Position numbers and translations under genes: made by a program. Below the pieces are notes generated by a model, which was not told the origin of the DNA, searched no databases, and was given only the letters and a program-made list of their open reading frames with translations. Positions 42,504 to 55,956 of a DNA stretch of 64,000 nucleotides are shown here, in pieces. Origin of the DNA: Mesorhizobium comanense (GTDB lineage Bacteria; Pseudomonadota; Alphaproteobacteria; Rhizobiales; Rhizobiaceae); the NCBI RefSeq assembly GCF_005503535.1, contig NZ_SCNN01000016.1, forward strand, positions 86,321 to 150,320, given 5' to 3'. Numbering within the stretch: the first letter of the stretch is position 1; each line of letters starts with the position of its first letter.

Positions 42504-43487
42504 ATGCGTGCAATGGTGCTGAAGGCTGTCGGCGGCCCTGAGAATTTCGAACTGGCCGAGATCGCTATGCCACGCCCGGATCCCGGAGAGGTGCTTGTGC
42601 GTGTGCACGCCAGTGCCCTCAACCCGGTTGACGCACGCATCCGCAACGGCTTGCCGATCGGCCCGCGCTTGCCGGCCGTTCTCGGCGCCGACCTGTCCGG
42701 AACGGTCGAGGCCGTCGCGGATGATGTTTTGGACTTCTCTCCCGGCGACGAGGTGTATGGCTGCGCCGGCGGCGTGCGGGGCCTGGGCGGCAGCTTCGCC
42801 GACTATATCGCGGCCGATGCCCGCCTTCTCGCCCGCAAGCCTGGCCGTCTTTCGATGCGTGAAGCCGCCGCCATGCCGCTGGTATCGATCACCGCCTGGA
42901 ACTGCATGGCGAGAGCGGATGTCGGCGCCGGCGACCATGTCCTGGTGCATGCCGGCTGCGGCGGCGTCGGACACGTCGCCGTGCAACTGGCAAAGGCGCG
43001 GGGCGCGCGCGTCACCGCCACGGTCTCCTCATCCGAAAAGGCTGCGATCGCGCAAGACCTTGGCGCCGACCACACGGTTCTGTACGGCCAGGAGAGCGTC
43101 GCCGATTATGTCCAGCGCCTGACCGCCGGCCGTGGTTTCGATGTCGTGATCGACACGGTGGGCGGGGCAAACCTCGACCGCTCCTTCCAGGCGGCGGCGA
43201 TTGGCGGCCGCATCGCCGCGACCGCCGCGCGCAGCACGCACGATCTGTCGCCCCTGCATGCCAAGGCGCTGTCGCTGCATGTCGTCTTCATGCTCATACC
43301 CCTGCTTGAAAATGTCGGCCGGGAGGATCACGGGCGCATTATGCGCGACATCGCCGTCATGGCCGATAGCGGGAAGATACGCCCCTTGATCGATCCCGCG
43401 CGGTTCGGGCTGGATCAACTGCCCAACGCCTTTCGCCATCTTGAAAGCGGAAGGCCACTCGGGAAAGTCGTCGTGGATGTGATGTGA
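42504..43487 (+). CDS. NADPH:quinone oxidoreductase-type medium-chain reductase
   Basis: A 327-residue zinc-independent medium-chain dehydrogenase of the quinone reductase type. The substrate half opens PRPDPGEVLVRVHASALNPV, and the cofactor motif is HAGCGGVGHVAVQLAKARGA. It lacks the Cys ligands of zinc alcohol dehydrogenases. It probably reduces a quinone or alpha,beta-unsaturated carbonyl with NADPH. Its stop overlaps or abuts the hydratase gene, so the two form an operon. Confidence 0.88.
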   Translation: MRAMVLKAVGGPENFELAEIAMPRPDPGEVLVRVHASALNPVDARIRNGLPIGPRLPAVLGADLSGTVEAVADDVLDFSPGDEVYGCAGGVRGLGGSFADYIAADARLLARKPGRLSMREAAAMPLVSITAWNCMARADVGAGDHVLVHAGCGGVGHVAVQLAKARGARVTATVSSSEKAAIAQDLGADHTVLYGQESVADYVQRLTAGRGFDVVIDTVGGANLDRSFQAAAIGGRIAATAARSTHDLSPLHAKALSLHVVFMLIPLLENVGREDHGRIMRDIAVMADSGKIRPLIDPARFGLDQLPNAFRHLESGRPLGKVVVDVM

Positions 43488-43495
43488 GGATGACG

Positions 43496-44314
43496 ATGGC
43501 CGGGATATCGAGCGGACTGACGGAATTGGGCGGGCTGACGGAATTGGACATCCGCAATGCGGCGGAGGCGATCCTGAAGGCCGAGCGCGATGGCAAGGCG
43601 ATGCCGCCGCTTAGCGCCCAGCACTCCGGGCTCAGCCTTGATGATGCCTATCGCGTTCAGGACCTGCTGACGCGGACGCGCCAAGAGCAAGGCCTCGCTC
43701 TTGCCGGCTACAAGATCGGCCTGACATGGCTGACCACACAGCTCGCCTGCGACCTCGACGCGCCGATCCACGGACGGATCCTGCGGCACGCGGTTCACCG
43801 GAGCGGCGCAAGCCTTTCAGCCAGGCGTCTGGTGAAACCGCATGTCGAGGTCGAGCTTGCCTTCATCATGGGCCGTGACATCGACCAGCCGGTCGAAAAT
43901 CCCGACGAACTCCTTGCCGCGACGGACTGCATCATACCTGCGCTGGAACTCGTCGACCACAGGATGGCACCGCCGCGCATCGTGGCCGATACGGTCGCCG
44001 ACAACTCGGCTTTCGCCGGCGTCATCCTGGCTGAACAGCGTTTTCGGCCTGATGACATCGACAGCCGATGGGTCGGCGCCACACTGTCTCGCAACGGTAT
44101 CGTGGAAGAAACCGGCTTGTCGGTCATCGGAATGGGCCATCCGGCCATTTGCGTGGCCTGGCTCGCCAATGCGCTGCTCAAGCGGGGCGAACATCTGGCG
44201 CAGGGCGACATTGTCATGTCGGGCGCCTTCGCGAGAGCCTTGCCGGTGGCAAGCGGAGACGCCTTCATCGCCGATTTCAACCAGTACGGCCGGCTCGATG
44301 TCTCGTTCACGTGA
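43496..44314 (+). CDS. 2-keto-4-pentenoate hydratase family protein
   Basis: A 272-residue protein of the MhpD/fumarylacetoacetase-like fold. It should hydrate 2-hydroxypenta-2,4-dienoate or act as the related 4-oxalocrotonate decarboxylase. Metal-binding residues lie in HVEVELAFIMGRDI (two Glu) and the segment KIGLT is typical of the group. The ATG at 43,496 follows GAGG; GTG at 43,484 and ATG at 43,490 are alternatives that overlap or abut the upstream stop. This is a meta-cleavage-type enzyme with no extradiol dioxygenase nearby. Confidence 0.87.
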   Translation: MAGISSGLTELGGLTELDIRNAAEAILKAERDGKAMPPLSAQHSGLSLDDAYRVQDLLTRTRQEQGLALAGYKIGLTWLTTQLACDLDAPIHGRILRHAVHRSGASLSARRLVKPHVEVELAFIMGRDIDQPVENPDELLAATDCIIPALELVDHRMAPPRIVADTVADNSAFAGVILAEQRFRPDDIDSRWVGATLSRNGIVEETGLSVIGMGHPAICVAWLANALLKRGEHLAQGDIVMSGAFARALPVASGDAFIADFNQYGRLDVSFT

Positions 44315-44397
44315 GTGATCCGCGGCTGTCGATGCCGGTCTGGCGCGATGCGACTTTTTAGGATCCGGCGGCCTGGCCGGTCATGGGAGAAAGACAG

Positions 44398-46047
44398 ATG
44401 AACAACCGCAGCAATCCCGAGAAACCGGTCCCGGCACCCGTCGCACAAATGGCGACCATGGTTCGGGAAAGCCGGATGGACCGGCGCGAATTCCTCGCCA
44501 TCGCCAGCATCATGGGCATGAGCGCTGCAGGCGCCTATGGCCTTATCGGCCTGGCCGCGCCCGTGCCGGCGCAAGCGGAAGAACCGAAGAAGGGCGGCGT
44601 CATCAAGATCGCCATGCCGGTCAAGGAGCTCAAGGACCCCCGCACCTTCGACTGGGGCGAGATGGGCAATCTGGGACGCCAGTTCCTCGAATGCTTTGTC
44701 GAATACACGCCCGATTTCACCTTCGAGCCACGGCTGCTCGAAAGCTGGGACGTCAATGCCGATGCCACCGAATACGTCCTGCATCTGCGCAAGGGCGTGA
44801 AGTGGAGCAATGGCGACGACTTCACAACCGACGACGCGCTGTTCAACCTCAACCGCTGGTGCGACAAGAAGGCGCCGGGCAATTCGATGGCCGGTCGCCT
44901 GGCCGCCCTTGTCGATCCGGCAACAGGCAAGGCGCGCGAGGGCGCCATCACCAAGGTCGACGATCACACGATCAAGCTGAAGCTTTCCAAGTCGGACATT
45001 GCGCTGATCGCCAACTTCGCGGACTTTCCGGCATTCCTGGTGCACCGCAGCTATGAGGCAACCGGCTCCGACCTGGTGAAGCATCCTATCGGCACCGGTC
45101 CCTTCGAACTGGTCTCGCATGAGACATCGGTGAAGGCCGTATATAAAAGGCGCGGAGAGCACCCGTGGTGGGGCGGCGAAACCTATCTCGACGGCGTCGA
45201 GTTCATCGACTATGGCACCGATCCCAATGCCATCTCAAGCGCCTTCGAATCCGGCGAAATCCATGGCAATTTCGAAACGACCGGCAACCAGGTCGACCTT
45301 CTGGACAGCATGGGCCTGCAACGCAGCGAGACCCCGACGGCGGCGACGGCCTGTGCGCGCTTCAACGTCAAGAACAAGCCCTATGACGACCAACGCGTGC
45401 GCAGGGCCCTGCAACTGGCCGTCGACAATGCCGCGGTTCTGACCTTGGCCTACAGCGATCGCGGCACCCCGGCGGAAAACCATCACGTCGCGCCGATCCA
45501 TCCGGAATATTTCGCCTTGCCGAAAGTGGCGCGCGACATCGAGAAGGCAAAAGCATTGCTGGCCGAGGCCGGCCAGCAGGACTATGAACACGACCTGATC
45601 AGTGACGACGACGAGTGGCACAAGGACACGGCCGACGCCATCGCCGGCCAGTTGCGCGAGGCCGGCATCAAGATCAAACGCACCGTCCTGCCGACAAGCA
45701 CCTTCTGGAACGACTGGACGAAATATCCCTTCTCGCTCACCGGCTGGACCATGCGGCCGCTCGGGGTCCAGATCCTGGCTTTGGCCTATCGTTCGGGCGA
45801 GGCCTGGAACGAGACCGGTTTCTCGAACCCCGAATTCGATGCCAAGCTGAACGACGCCTTGTCCATCGCCGATGTCGAAAAGCGCCGCGACGTCATGCAG
45901 GCGATCGAAAAAATCCTGCAGGATTCCGCGGTGATCATCCAGCCTTACTGGCGCAAGATCTACACGCACTCGGCCAAGGCGGTGAAGAACCGCCGAGCCC
46001 ATCCGCTCGACCAGGTATTCCTGGAGAAGGTCTGGCTCGACGTCTGA
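44398..46047 (+). CDS. Tat-exported ABC transporter substrate-binding protein (SBP_bac_5)
   Basis: A 549-residue dipeptide/nickel-type solute-binding protein. The N-terminus carries a twin-arginine signal (MDRREFLAIASIMGM, then a hydrophobic stretch to PVPAQA), so it is exported folded. The SBP_bac_5 domain follows (LLESWDVNADATEYVLHLRK, HPIGTGPFELV). The ATG at 44,398 follows GGGAGAAAGACAG. No permease or ATPase gene is adjacent. It is probably part of the LysR-controlled cluster, bringing in the compound that the hydratase and reductase handle. Confidence 0.88.
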   Translation: MNNRSNPEKPVPAPVAQMATMVRESRMDRREFLAIASIMGMSAAGAYGLIGLAAPVPAQAEEPKKGGVIKIAMPVKELKDPRTFDWGEMGNLGRQFLECFVEYTPDFTFEPRLLESWDVNADATEYVLHLRKGVKWSNGDDFTTDDALFNLNRWCDKKAPGNSMAGRLAALVDPATGKAREGAITKVDDHTIKLKLSKSDIALIANFADFPAFLVHRSYEATGSDLVKHPIGTGPFELVSHETSVKAVYKRRGEHPWWGGETYLDGVEFIDYGTDPNAISSAFESGEIHGNFETTGNQVDLLDSMGLQRSETPTAATACARFNVKNKPYDDQRVRRALQLAVDNAAVLTLAYSDRGTPAENHHVAPIHPEYFALPKVARDIEKAKALLAEAGQQDYEHDLISDDDEWHKDTADAIAGQLREAGIKIKRTVLPTSTFWNDWTKYPFSLTGWTMRPLGVQILALAYRSGEAWNETGFSNPEFDAKLNDALSIADVEKRRDVMQAIEKILQDSAVIIQPYWRKIYTHSAKAVKNRRAHPLDQVFLEKVWLDV

Positions 46048-46063
46048 GGCCCTGGCGAGTGAA

Positions 46064-46085
46064 CCTGCCGCGTCAGCGCGGCAGG
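46064..46085. terminator. Hairpin over the gltD stop, between convergent genes
   Basis: A perfect 9-bp stem (CCTGCCGCG/CGCGGCAGG, loop TCAG) covers the gltD stop codon. There is no T-run. It may stop transcription from both sides or protect the gltBD mRNA 3' end. Confidence 0.5.
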
Positions 46086-47527
46086 ACGCTCGACCCCATC
46101 AGCGCCTCGTCGATGGAGCGGGCCGCCTGGCGGCCTTCCCGGATCGCCCAGACCACCAGCGACTGGCCGCGGCGCACGTCGCCCGCGGCATAGAGCCGGT
46201 CGACACTGGTCTTGTAGTCGCGGTCATTGGCCGCGACATTCTTCGAGCGGCGGCTGTCGGTGACGATCTCCATCTCGCCTTCCAGTTCCTTGGCCACGCC
46301 CGCCGCCGCCGGTCCGGCAAAGCCGATGGCGATGAAGGCGAGATCGGCGCGGATGACGAATTCGGTTCCGGCTATGGGCTTGCGCTTCTCGTCGACCTCG
46401 CAGCACTTGACGCCGGTCAGCTGGCCGTCCTCGCCGATGAATTCGAGCGTCGCCACTTGGAACTCGCGCTCCGCACCCTCGGCCTGCGAGGATGAGGTGC
46501 GCATCTTGGTCGCCCAGTAGGGCCAGACCGCGAGCTTGTCTTCCTTTTCGGGAGGCTGCGGACGGATGTCGAGCTGGGTCACGCGCACCGCGCCCTGGCG
46601 GAAAGCCGTGCCGACACAGTCGGACGCGGTGTCGCCGCCACCGACGACGACGACATGCTGGCCGCCGGCGATGATGGGATGCGAGGGCCAGGCCACCGAC
46701 TGGATCGGCTCGCCGCCGACGCGGCGGTTCTGCTGCACCAGATAGGGCATGGCGTCATAAACGCCGCCGAGATCGTCGCCGGGGATGTTGGCGGCGCGCG
46801 GCGTCTCGGAGCCGCCGCAATAGAGCACCGCGTCATGTTCGGCCAGCAGCTCCGCCACCGGCTTGTCGACACCGACATTGACGCCGCAATGGAAGCTCAC
46901 GCCCTCGCCCTGCATCTGCTCGATGCGCCGGTCGATATAGTGCTTCTCGATCTTGAAGTCTGGAATGCCGTAGCGCATCAGCCCGCCCGGGCGGCTCTCG
47001 CGCTCGTAGACATGGACGTCGTGGCCGGCGCGGCCGAGTTGCTGGGCCGCCGCCATGCCGGCCGGGCCGGAGCCGATGACGGCGACGCGCTTGCCGGTCT
47101 TCTTCTCGGGCGGATAGGGCCTGATATGGCCGGTCTCGTAGGCCTTGTCGGCGATCGCCTGTTCCACCGTCTTGATGGCGACTGGAATGTCCTCGAGGTT
47201 CAGCGTGCAGGCTTCCTCGCAGGGCGCGGGGCAGATGCGGCCGGTGAATTCCGGGAAATTGTTGGTCGAGTGCAGGTTGCGGATCGCGTTGTCCCAGTCC
47301 CTGTTATAGACGAGGTCGTTCCAGTCGGGGATCTGGTTGTGGATCGGGCAGCCCGTCGGCCCATGACAGAACGGGATGCCGCAATCCATGCAGCGCGCGG
47401 CCTGTTTCTCGACCTCCTTGTCCGACATCGGCAGCGTGAATTCACGGAAATGCCGGATGCGGTCGGAAGCTGGCTGGTACTTGTGCACCTGCCGGTCGAT
47501 TTCAAGAAAGCCTGTTACCTTGCCCAT
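46073..47527 (-). CDS. gltD: Glutamate synthase small subunit
   Basis: A 484-residue flavoprotein that takes electrons from NADPH to the large subunit. The N-terminal domain has Cys clusters for two 4Fe-4S centres (CMDCGIPFC, CPIHNQIPDWN, CPAPCEEAC). An FAD motif (VIGSGPAGMAAAQQLGRAG) and an NADPH motif (VVVGGGDTASDCVG) follow. The ATG at 47,527 follows AGGAACTGGACT. It lies 143 bp downstream of gltB and is probably co-transcribed with it; together they make two glutamate from glutamine and 2-oxoglutarate. Confidence 0.95.
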   Translation of the reverse strand: MGKVTGFLEIDRQVHKYQPASDRIRHFREFTLPMSDKEVEKQAARCMDCGIPFCHGPTGCPIHNQIPDWNDLVYNRDWDNAIRNLHSTNNFPEFTGRICPAPCEEACTLNLEDIPVAIKTVEQAIADKAYETGHIRPYPPEKKTGKRVAVIGSGPAGMAAAQQLGRAGHDVHVYERESRPGGLMRYGIPDFKIEKHYIDRRIEQMQGEGVSFHCGVNVGVDKPVAELLAEHDAVLYCGGSETPRAANIPGDDLGGVYDAMPYLVQQNRRVGGEPIQSVAWPSHPIIAGGQHVVVVGGGDTASDCVGTAFRQGAVRVTQLDIRPQPPEKEDKLAVWPYWATKMRTSSSQAEGAEREFQVATLEFIGEDGQLTGVKCCEVDEKRKPIAGTEFVIRADLAFIAIGFAGPAAAGVAKELEGEMEIVTDSRRSKNVAANDRDYKTSVDRLYAAGDVRRGQSLVVWAIREGRQAARSIDEALMGSSVLPR

Positions 47528-47670
47528 AGTCCAGTTCCTGCTGTCCAGATGGTGCGGTTTTCGCCGCACCCGTTAACCTCTTGAGGCCGCCGTGGCAACC
47601 TTGCGTGCGAGGTCAGACTGTCGATGAAGGTGGACCGGGAAGCCTGGCTCCCCGGCAATTCTCTGAAAGC

Positions 47671-52416
<4,746 letters not shown>

Positions 52417-52654
52417 TGTCCTGTCCTCTCCGTTCCGCGCCCCGTCGGGCGCTGGCCATTTTTCTGTCGCTGGTTTGCCTCGGCAAGCGCTTGGCTCACC
52501 CTTCATCCTTGCGGCACGTCTTTCGAAATCCTTGCCGAGCCATGCATCGCTTCGCATGGTTCGCGTCTGGTATCGTACAGGCCAGCTCCTGGCCGTCCAC
52601 CTGTCGCTCGCGGCAACAGCCGGAGAGGCCAATATGTTACGCCAATCCAGCCTG

Positions 52655-52669
52655 TTTTGTGCGACAAAA
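52655..52669. promoter_or_regulatory. Palindrome upstream of gltB
   Basis: TTTTGTGCGACAAAA is a perfect palindrome with 6-bp arms and a GCG centre, in the A/T-rich centre of the gltB/aldolase divergent region. It looks like a dimeric regulator site; the protein is unknown. Confidence 0.5.
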
Positions 52670-52672
52670 TAA

Positions 52673-52687
52673 GACAGCACTACTGTC
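52673..52687. promoter_or_regulatory. Second dyad upstream of gltB
   Basis: GACAG and CTGTC flank a 5-base centre (CACTA), 3 bp from the first palindrome. The outer pairs AAGACAG/CTGTCCT match with one mismatch. Confidence 0.4.
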
Positions 52688-52913
52688 CTAAATTTTTATG
52701 GCAGAATTCCCCGACGCACACAAGACCGATTCACAAAAAACTTGGGCTTTTGGCGACATAAAATTTCGTGAAGTTGAGAGGAAACGTAAGCTTAAGTCGC
52801 CGTCCATCACGCGGCCAAACTGACTGGCTTTACCGGTTTTCCCGCGTCTGGCCCTTGCGGTTGGCGCCTGAAACCGGTCAACTCCACCCGATTTCCCCAA
52901 CACAGGCAGATAC

Positions 52914-53966
52914 ATGTTCTTCGCTTCCGACAATTGGGCAGGCGCCCATCCCAATATCGTTGCCGGCCTGTCGGCCGCGGCCGGTGGCTTTGCCACTGCC
53001 TATGGCGACAGCACGCTCGACCAAGCGGTCTATGTCAGGTTCAGCGAGATTTTCGAACGCGAGGTCGCGGTGTTTTTCGTGGCGACCGGCACCGCCGCCA
53101 ATTCGCTGTCGCTGACCACGTTCAACAAGCCTGGCGGCATTTCCTTCGCCCATCGCGAATCGCATGTCATCGAGGACGAATGCGGCGCGCCGGAATATTT
53201 CTCGGGCGGTTCGCGGCTGCACGCCGTCGATGGCGCTCTGGGCAAGATCGACCCGCACAATCTTGAACGCATCATCGGCCGCTTCGCGCCGGAAATCGTC
53301 CATTGGGGCCGGCCGATGGCCGTCTCCATCACCCAGTCGACAGAGGTCGGCACCGTCTACGGCCTGGAGGAGATCGAGACGATCTCGGCCATCGCCAGGA
53401 AGCATTCAGTGCCGTTGCACATGGATGGCGCCCGCTTTGCCAATGCACTGGCCGCGCTCGACACGACGCCGGCCGAAATGACCTGGAAGCGCGGTGTCGA
53501 CATCCTGTCCTTCGGCGGCACCAAGAATGGCTGCTGGTGCGCCGAGGCGATCGTGCTGTTCGACCTCGACCGCGCCAGGGAATTGGCCTTCCTGCGCAAA
53601 CGCGCCGCGCAGCTGTTTTCCAAATCCCGTTTCGTCGCCGCGCAGTTCGAGGCCTATTTCAAGGACGGACTGTGGCTCGACACGGCACGCCACGCCAACG
53701 CCATGGCCGCCCGGCTCGCCGCGGCCATCGAGGATTCCCAATCGGCAAAGCTCGCTTGGCTTCCGCAGGCCAACGAGGTCTTCGCGATCATGAAGAAGGC
53801 CGAGGCCGACAGGCTGCAGGCGGCGGGCGCCGCCTTCTATGACTGGCACAAGCCGCATGGTTTCGACGGCCATGTCGGCGAGGACGAGGTGCTCTACCGC
53901 TTCGTCACCAGCTTTGCCACGACTTCAGAGGAAGTCGACCGTTTCGGCCAGTTGATCGCCGGGTGA
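52914..53966 (+). CDS. ltaE: Low-specificity L-threonine aldolase
   Basis: A 350-residue PLP enzyme that splits threonine (and allo-threonine or phenylserine) to glycine and an aldehyde. The opening MFFASDNWAGAHPNI and YGDSTLDQ, the HMDGARFANAL segment, and the Schiff-base Lys in SFGGTKNGCWCAE are those of the beta-eliminating lyase group. Length is normal. It is divergent from gltB and convergent with the heat-shock gene. Confidence 0.92.
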   Translation: MFFASDNWAGAHPNIVAGLSAAAGGFATAYGDSTLDQAVYVRFSEIFEREVAVFFVATGTAANSLSLTTFNKPGGISFAHRESHVIEDECGAPEYFSGGSRLHAVDGALGKIDPHNLERIIGRFAPEIVHWGRPMAVSITQSTEVGTVYGLEEIETISAIARKHSVPLHMDGARFANALAALDTTPAEMTWKRGVDILSFGGTKNGCWCAEAIVLFDLDRARELAFLRKRAAQLFSKSRFVAAQFEAYFKDGLWLDTARHANAMAARLAAAIEDSQSAKLAWLPQANEVFAIMKKAEADRLQAAGAAFYDWHKPHGFDGHVGEDEVLYRFVTSFATTSEEVDRFGQLIAG

Positions 53967-53984
53967 CGGCTTTCTCCGGACAAT

Positions 53985-54012
53985 AAAAAAGCGGCGCCTT
54001 TCGGCGCCGCTT
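53985..54012 (-). terminator. Intrinsic terminator of hsp20, possibly bidirectional
   Basis: A perfect 10-bp stem (AAGCGGCGCC/GGCGCCGCTT, loop TTTC) is followed on the minus strand by TTTTTTATTG. It stops the hsp20 transcript and may also halt the threonine aldolase transcript from the other side. Confidence 0.85.
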
Positions 54013-54052
54013 CCGTCTCGGGAGGAGACTTTATCCGTAATGTGCCGGCCTG

Positions 54053-54520
54053 TCAGGCAGCGGTCTTGGCTTCGATCTGCTTTGCCGTGGCCGGAGCCGA
54101 GGTGATCGCGATCTTGCGCGGCTTCAATTCCTCGGGAATGTTGCGCTTGAGGTCGACGAAGAGCAGGCCGTTTTTCAGGTTGGCGCCGACGACGTCGACA
54201 TGGTCGGCAAGCTGGAAGCGGCGCTCGAAGGCCCTGGAGGCGATGCCGCGATAGAGCAGCTCGGAACCTTCACCAGTGCCCTCGTCCTTGCGCTCGCCCT
54301 TCACGGTCAGCACGTTGCGGTGGGCTTCGATCGAAATCTCGTCGTCCGAGAAGCCGGCGACCGCCATCGAGATCCGGTAGGAATCCTCGCCGGTGCGCTC
54401 GATATTGTAGGGCGGATAGGTCTGCGCGCCGTCAGGCTGCGCAAGCGAGTCCAGCATGGTGAAGAGCCGGTCGAAGCCGACGGTTGAGCGGTAGAGCGGG
54501 GAAAAATCAACGTGACGCAT
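54053..54520 (-). CDS. Small heat-shock protein (Hsp20/IbpA family)
   Basis: A 155-residue chaperone that holds unfolding proteins without ATP. The opening MRHVDFSPLYRSTVGFDRLF is typical of class A rhizobial sHsps. The alpha-crystallin domain (about 35-125) contains YPPYNIERTGEDSYRISMAV and the terminal GLLFVDLKRNIPEE. A C-terminal IxI-type motif (KIAIT) follows. The ATG at 54,520 follows AGGAG. The leader looks like a ROSE thermometer, so it is probably controlled by heat at the translation step. Confidence 0.92.
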   Translation of the reverse strand: MRHVDFSPLYRSTVGFDRLFTMLDSLAQPDGAQTYPPYNIERTGEDSYRISMAVAGFSDDEISIEAHRNVLTVKGERKDEGTGEGSELLYRGIASRAFERRFQLADHVDVVGANLKNGLLFVDLKRNIPEELKPRKIAITSAPATAKQIEAKTAA

Positions 54521-54619
54521 GAGGTGTTCTCCTGTTGAGCAACATGGTTTGCGTATGGCCGGTGCGAAACCCGTGAGCGGCGTTTCGGGAGGACCAGCGG
54601 TCCCGACATCGGCGACCGC
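54521..54619 (-). promoter_or_regulatory. ROSE-like RNA thermometer in the hsp20 5' leader
   Basis: The roughly 99-base leader can fold into three hairpins on the minus strand. Two are CGGGACC-type (54,586-54,605) and GAAAC/GTTTC (54,566-54,586); the last one faces the ribosome-binding site, with TTGCT four bases from AGGAG (GTTGCTCAACAGGAG). A short UUGCU or UCGCU strand pairing with AGGAG, with a bulged G, is the hallmark of ROSE elements in rhizobial small heat-shock genes. Heat would melt the weak pairing and allow translation. The family match is by motif and gene context. Confidence 0.7.
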
Positions 54620-54625
54620 AACCCA

Positions 54626-54655
54626 CATCTGGGGAGCGCCAGAATGCATTTCAAG
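54626..54655 (-). promoter_or_regulatory. Possible sigma-32-type promoter of hsp20
   Basis: On the minus strand CTTGAA (54,650-54,655) is followed after 16 bases by CCCAGATG (54,626-54,633). This approximates the alphaproteobacterial heat-shock promoter (CTTG, then C-Y-T-A-T after 17-18 bases) and would start transcription near 54,619. The -10 match is imperfect. Confidence 0.4.
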
Positions 54656-54838
54656 CTTCGCCCGATGGCAAAAGATGGAAAGCCCCCCTTGATGAACGGC
54701 AGATGAACCGGCGCTTCGGCGCACGTTCAGACAGGCCGCGCTAGTGTGAACCCACGATCAAGGATTGGCGGCGCAGGATTTGAAGCGCCGCGACGAGGCC
54801 GAACCGGGTGTCAACGTCCCTTCCTCCCGGATCGACAG

Positions 54839-54873
54839 AGGCCGGAAGCACGCCCGTGAGCGGCTTCCGGCCT
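54839..54873. other. Isolated 10-bp hairpin of unknown role
   Basis: AGGCCGGAAG and CTTCCGGCCT form a perfect stem around a loop of 15 bases in the gap between hsp20 and the hydrolase. It is followed by TCCCCTTTG on the plus strand, a poor terminator tail. The rest of the 54,656-54,969 gap shows nothing I can name. Confidence 0.4.
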
Positions 54874-54996
54874 TCCCCTTTGCGATCCAGGCATAACCCG
54901 GATTTGCTTTGCTTTTGATGCATTGGCGTCTATCACCTTGGCTGGGGGCCGGCCGTTGGCGGCAGGCAGGTGAAGACGCCGAGTACAAAGCGCCGA

Positions 54997-55956
54997 ATGA
55001 CAGACATTTTCCACGACACGGCGGACAATCCTCGGCCGGAGAACGCCACTGGCGGCTTCTTCACCACGCGGGACGGCAAGACGATCCGCTATGGCCTGTT
55101 CGCGGCGGTTGCCCGGCCGATGAAAGGCACCGTGGTGCTGCTCGGCGGCCGCAACGAGTGCATCGAGAAATATTTCGAGACCATCCGCGACCTTGCCGCC
55201 CGGGGCTTTGGCGTCGCCACGCTCGACTGGCGCGGCCAGGGCGATTCCTCGCGGCTGATCCGCGACCGGCAGCGCGGCTATGTCAGGTCGTTTCGCGATT
55301 ACACCGCCGATCTGGAGCAGTTTTTCGAGGACATCGTGCTGCCCGACTGCCGCGGCCCCTATTACATCCTGGCCCACTCCGCCGGCGCGGTCATCGCGTT
55401 GCTGGCCTCGCCGTCGATGGTCAACCGCGTGCGGCGCATGGTGCTGATCGCGCCGTTCCTGACGCTGCCCGATCTGCCGGTTTCGATCAGGACGGTCCGT
55501 CGCATCTGCTCGTTTTTCTGCGCTTTCGGGCTCGGCTGGCTCTATGCCGCCTGGGGACCGCGGCCCCGGCACACGCTGCCTTTCGAGGCCAACAAGGTGA
55601 CGACGGACCCAAAGCGCTATCGCCGCAACACGCGCATCTACGAAGAATATCCGCAAATGGCGCTTGGCGGCCCCACGGTCCGCTGGCTGCAAGCGGCGGC
55701 GAAGGCGTCGGAAGCCATCTCCGACCCCGACTTCATGGCCGGTATTCAGGTGCCCTTGCTCATCATCGCCGCCGGCAACGACCAGGTCGTCTCGACCAAG
55801 GCTGTCGAGGCATACGCCAGACGTCTGAGGCTCGGCTCGATGCTGATGATCGACGGCGCCAAGCACGAGATCCTGCAGGAAGTCGACCTTTACCGCGAAC
55901 AGTTCCTCGCCGCCTTCGACGCTTTCATCCCCGGCTCCGACGACCCGACGGCCTGA
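54997..55956 (+). CDS. Alpha/beta hydrolase (lysophospholipase-like)
   Basis: A 319-residue serine hydrolase of the PldB/monoglyceride-lipase type. The nucleophile elbow is LAHSAGAVI (Ser in a GxSxG-like AHSAG); the acid is in AAGNDQVVS and the His in DGAKHEILQE. DWRGQGDSSR is a conserved oxyanion-side segment. It probably hydrolyses a lysophospholipid or short acyl ester. The start is uncertain: GTG at 54,970 has AGGCAG next to it, while ATG at 54,997 begins the conserved MTDIFHDT but lacks a clear site. Confidence 0.85.
   Translation: MTDIFHDTADNPRPENATGGFFTTRDGKTIRYGLFAAVARPMKGTVVLLGGRNECIEKYFETIRDLAARGFGVATLDWRGQGDSSRLIRDRQRGYVRSFRDYTADLEQFFEDIVLPDCRGPYYILAHSAGAVIALLASPSMVNRVRRMVLIAPFLTLPDLPVSIRTVRRICSFFCAFGLGWLYAAWGPRPRHTLPFEANKVTTDPKRYRRNTRIYEEYPQMALGGPTVRWLQAAAKASEAISDPDFMAGIQVPLLIIAAGNDQVVSTKAVEAYARRLRLGSMLMIDGAKHEILQEVDLYREQFLAAFDAFIPGSDDPTA

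Larger units (their letters stand above)
52417..52913. promoter_or_regulatory. Divergent gltB / threonine aldolase intergenic region
   Basis: Nearly 500 bp separate the two start codons. The half next to gltB is G+C-rich and shows nothing I can name. The central part (52,630-52,750) is markedly A/T-rich and holds two dyads, listed separately, so the promoters probably lie there, leaving a long gltB leader of about 200 bases. Confidence 0.5.

Noticed and set aside
52417..52680. N-terminal extension of gltB
   Set aside because: No ribosome-binding site and no conserved residues; the start at 52,416 gives a normal propeptide length.
54839..54873. Hairpin near the hydrolase as terminator of an unknown plus-strand RNA
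   Set aside because: No promoter pair and no T-run were found, so it is kept only as an unexplained hairpin.
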